Shown: piece after piece, positions 15,508 through 17,309 of the stretch
Layout of the letters: every line of letters begins with the position of its first letter
Position numbering within the stretch: position 1 is the stretch's first letter
NCBI GenBank assembly: GCA_030837825.1
Contig: JAUQYB010000019.1
Coordinates: forward strand, 1-17,309
Source: Albidovulum sp.
GTDB lineage: Bacteria; Pseudomonadota; Alphaproteobacteria; Rhodobacterales; Rhodobacteraceae
DNA: 17,309 bases
Reading direction: 5' to 3'
Notes under the pieces: generated by a model
The model's database searches: none
Told to the model about the DNA's origin: nothing
The model's input: the letters and a program-made list of their open reading frames with translations, nothing else
Program-made: the position numbers and the translations under genes

Positions 15508-15539
15508 AAAATGGCGCGGCCCGCAAGCGGGGCCGCGCC
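15508..15539 (-). terminator. Probable Rho-independent terminator or attenuator between cbiM and cobF
   Basis: Perfect 10-base GC-rich arms (15513-15522 and 15530-15539) surround a 7-base loop; on the minus strand the stem is followed by ATTTTG. The T-tract is short, so termination may be partial, letting some riboswitch-controlled message continue into cobF. Confidence 0.55.
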
Positions 15540-15558
15540 GGATGGGTCGCGGGCCGGC

Positions 15559-16236
15559 TCAGGCGGCCCGGTGCAGGCGCTGATCGAGCAGGCGGGTGCC
15601 GGTCAGGTCGCGCAGCGATTTCGCGGCGGCCAGCACGGCAAGGTCGGCCAGCGGCTCGATCAGCACCACCATCATGTAGGCCGCGCCGAAGCTGGCGACC
15701 GCGGCGATGTTCGCGGCGCCGAAGCCCTGGCCGTAGAAGGCCCAGAACCCGACCCAGGCGACGACACCGGCCTGATAGGCGGTTGAAAGCGCCAGCGCCT
15801 GGCCGTAGCGCAGGTCGACATAGGCGGTGTCGGGCGCGATGATCCGCCGGGCCAGCATCTGAAGCGCGAAAAGCGGCACCAGCAGCGTGGTAACGTTCAT
15901 GCCGTATTGCGGCAGATCGAACGGCGCGAAGAAGAGGCCCTGAACCAGAAGCCCGAGCGCAAGGCCAAGCGCGGCAGGGGCCGCCCCGAACAGCAGGAAC
16001 AGTGTCGACCCGAGGATGAAATGCACCTCGGACACGCCGACCGGGAAGTGCGGCAGAGGCTGGAAGAAGGTGAAGACGAGCCCCGTCGTGACGACGGTGC
16101 GGCCCGCGAACGGCAGGGCGCCGGTCGTGCGCAGCATCTTCAGGCTTTCGTGCAGCGTGACGGCGCCGGCAGCGGCGGCAGTGGCATAGCTCAGCACGAT
16201 CTTGGCACCGTCGACGATGCCCGGTTCGATATGCAT
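15559..16236 (-). CDS. cbiM: Cobalt transporter substrate-binding membrane component, CbiM family
   Basis: The 225-residue integral membrane protein starts with MHIEPGIVDGAKI; His2 of the exposed N-terminus is a known metal ligand in CbiM/NikM proteins. Several hydrophobic helices follow (about 10-30, 45-65, 70-105, 115-130, 150-170, 175-205), with His63 and His72 as further candidate ligands in HFPVGVSEVHF. In energy-coupling-factor importers CbiM captures Co(II) and works with CbiN, CbiQ and CbiO. None of these partners is in the window, and the gene instead follows cbtB and cbtA. AAGGA lies upstream of the ATG. Cobalt is inferred from the riboswitch and cob context; nickel is the main alternative. 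Confidence 0.88.
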   Translation of the reverse strand: MHIEPGIVDGAKIVLSYATAAAAGAVTLHESLKMLRTTGALPFAGRTVVTTGLVFTFFQPLPHFPVGVSEVHFILGSTLFLLFGAAPAALGLALGLLVQGLFFAPFDLPQYGMNVTTLLVPLFALQMLARRIIAPDTAYVDLRYGQALALSTAYQAGVVAWVGFWAFYGQGFGAANIAAVASFGAAYMMVVLIEPLADLAVLAAAKSLRDLTGTRLLDQRLHRAA

Positions 16237-16269
16237 GATGATTTCCTTCGAGAGGTGATGAGGGCACGC

Positions 16270-16292
16270 GGAGCCGCCGGCCCGGCGGCTCC
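16270..16292. repeat. Perfect 11-base inverted repeat in the cbtA-cbiM gap
   Basis: GGAGCCGCCGG (16270-16280) and its exact complement (16282-16292) flank a single base, forming a very stable hairpin in the 66-base gap between cbtA and cbiM. No T-tract follows on the minus strand, so it is more likely an mRNA-stabilising or processing hairpin than a terminator. Confidence 0.55.
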
Positions 16293-16302
16293 GGGACTTC
16301 GT

Positions 16303-17037
16303 TCAGGCGGGCGTCTTCGACCAGAACCGCCCCGCGAGCCAGCCGAGTGCCGCCCAGACCACGAAGCCGACACCGAGCACGCGGGCCGCGAAGGTGGCAG
16401 CAAGCTCGGGCGGGGCAACGCCGTAGAACTGGTCGAGTTGCGGTGCGCCGATGACATGCGGCGCGGCCAGAAGCGCGCCGCCCAGGGCCGCGGTCAGCGC
16501 CGTGCGGCCATAGGCCAGAAGGCCAAGCCCCCCGCCGGTGGCAACAACGGTGCCAAGCCACCAGAGCTGCCGCGCGCCGAGATCGGCCGCGACCGACCCC
16601 GGAAGCTCGGGCGGAAGGCCCATCGCCGGGGCGAGATGAAAGGCGGCAAACCCCGCCAGGCCCCAGAGCACGCCTTCGCCTTCCGAGACCGTCCGGCCGA
16701 ACTGTTCGGCCACGGCGAAGCCCGCCACGAGAAGGATGCCATAGGCCGCGTAGATCAGCGTGGTGAAAAGCACCGTCAGCGCATTGCGCTGGAAGGCGCT
16801 TTCCCCACCCGTCTCTGAGGCGCCGTGGTCGTGATCCGCAGCGACTTCGCCGGCGGCATGGTCATGCCCCGTTGCCGCCGGTGCCGTGGCCGAAGCCTCG
16901 AAATGCACGAGCGCGCCGGATTCATATTGCTCGCCCAGAAGGATCAGCTCCTGGACGAACGCGAAATGCAGCAGGGCCGCAATCAGCCCTGCCGCAAAGC
17001 CGGCGATGACGCCGCCGGCCAGCATGCGTTTGATCAT
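16303..17037 (-). CDS. cbtA: CbtA family cobalt transporter subunit
   Basis: The 244-residue protein has about five to six transmembrane segments (roughly 5-27, 86-110, 120-141, 158-176, 179-195, 213-236). Between the first two is a soluble loop with HDH (58-60) and HDH (69-71), a likely metal-binding patch. Conserved LAPAMGLPPELPG (135-147) and GAPQLDQFYG (197-206) motifs identify the CbtA family, predicted from genomic context to import cobalt together with CbtB. It lies 21 bases after cbtB and 66 bases before cbiM, all downstream of a B12 riboswitch. The ATG at 17035-17037 has a weak ribosome site, so translation may be coupled to cbtB. Confidence 0.92.
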   Translation of the reverse strand: MIKRMLAGGVIAGFAAGLIAALLHFAFVQELILLGEQYESGALVHFEASATAPAATGHDHAAGEVAADHDHGASETGGESAFQRNALTVLFTTLIYAAYGILLVAGFAVAEQFGRTVSEGEGVLWGLAGFAAFHLAPAMGLPPELPGSVAADLGARQLWWLGTVVATGGGLGLLAYGRTALTAALGGALLAAPHVIGAPQLDQFYGVAPPELAATFAARVLGVGFVVWAALGWLAGRFWSKTPA

Positions 17038-17058
17038 GAGGTCGGACCGTCTGCCCGC

Positions 17059-17229
17059 TCAGTGGCAGGGGAAGCCGGTCGCGTGGCGCATGTCGTGCGC
17101 AGCGTCGTGCAGCGTCGCCGACTGGGCATGGCCCGCCACGAAGAGGACGGTGGCGCCGATCAGCGCAACAAAGACGATCGAAAGGGCGGCCGAACCGGTC
17201 TTGGCGGCGGCTTTGGTCATCGCGGTCAT
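17059..17229 (-). CDS. cbtB: CbtB family small membrane protein
   Basis: The 56-residue protein has one transmembrane helix (about 13-34) and the family's C-terminal metal-binding tail HDAAHDMRHATGFPCH, rich in His and ending Cys-His. CbtB is the small partner of CbtA in predicted cobalt uptake. Three in-frame ATGs are close together (17241, 17235, 17229). I chose 17229 because GGAG lies exactly 6 bases upstream; the ATG at 17241 follows directly on a hairpin and has no ribosome site. It is the first gene after the cobalamin riboswitch. Confidence 0.92.
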   Translation of the reverse strand: MTAMTKAAAKTGSAALSIVFVALIGATVLFVAGHAQSATLHDAAHDMRHATGFPCH

Positions 17230-17241
17230 GTTCATCTCCAT

Positions 17242-17259
17242 GCCGTCACACCCGACGGC
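17242..17259 (-). promoter_or_regulatory. Hairpin in the expression-platform region before cbtB
   Basis: Perfect 6-base arms (GCCGTC and GACGGC on the minus strand) with a 6-base loop lie between the riboswitch core and the cbtB ribosome site. No T-tract follows, so control at translation is more likely than at termination. How it switches cannot be modelled without the missing 5' part. Confidence 0.45.
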
Positions 17260-17278
17260 GTTCGCGTTGCCTTGCTCG

Positions 17279-17309
17279 CATGGCCGGTCTCCTGACTTGC
17301 GGGTCTCAG
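17279..17309 (-). promoter_or_regulatory. Cobalamin (B12) riboswitch, 3' part only; 5' part beyond the right edge
   Basis: On the minus strand the segment ACCCGCAAGTCAGGAGACCG (from 17304 down), followed by GCC, matches the conserved 3' end of the cobalamin aptamer. It sits directly upstream of cbtB, the usual place for a B12 riboswitch that shuts down cobalt uptake when cobalamin is plentiful. The aptamer core with the B12 box lies largely outside the window. Confidence 0.85.

Noticed and set aside
1..17309. CRISPR arrays, insertion sequences, phage genes or toxin-antitoxin pairs
   Set aside because: I found no regularly spaced repeats, transposase or integrase motifs, terminal inverted repeats, or small paired toxin-like genes.

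Overview
The window is GC-rich, densely packed DNA from what looks like an alphaproteobacterium, most likely of the Rhodobacterales. The clues are the strong GC bias at third codon positions, the YdiJ-type dehydrogenase, the CbtB-CbtA-CbiM cobalt-uptake set, the aerobic cobalamin enzyme CobF, and an FNR-like box of the kind bound by FnrL regulators. This placement is an inference from gene content; no marker gene for taxonomy is present. I see 16 protein genes (one cut by the left edge), one tRNA and one riboswitch cut by the right edge. No gene-free stretch exceeds about 260 bases.

Left part (1-6336): carbon-acid catabolism. On the minus strand, an HpcH/HpaI-type aldolase (5372-4602) is followed 3 bases later by a glycerate 2-kinase (4598-3339). 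After a 255-base gap come a thiamine-diphosphate enzyme (3083-1416) and a hydantoinase/oxoprolinase A subunit (1419 to beyond the left edge), which overlap by 4 bases. A tartronate semialdehyde reductase (5455-6336) is divergent from the aldolase. The aldolase, reductase and kinase together form the textbook route keto-deoxy sugar acid -> tartronate semialdehyde -> D-glycerate -> 2-phosphoglycerate. The aldolase and reductase share an 82-base control region with a small operator-like palindrome. How the ThDP enzyme and HyuA feed this route is not known from sequence.

Middle part (6315-12729): two LysR-type regulators lie in tandem on the minus strand. The second is divergent from a 940-residue FAD/Fe-S dehydrogenase of the YdiJ family, and the 61-base gap between them holds a perfect 7-base inverted repeat. 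Next, on the minus strand, are an XRE-cupin regulator and a VOC-fold protein whose leader carries a perfect 10-base inverted repeat. A tRNA-Arg(CCT) follows.

Right part (12796-17309): a stand-alone phosphoribosyltransferase has an FNR-like box upstream and is divergent from a LacI-family regulator. On the minus strand, a cobalamin riboswitch (right edge) leads into cbtB, cbtA and cbiM, then a terminator-like hairpin, then cobF. This is a B12-responsive cobalt uptake and corrin synthesis unit. Most genes are ordinary family members. The regulatory palindromes and the ThDP/HyuA pair are the parts least explained by known systems.
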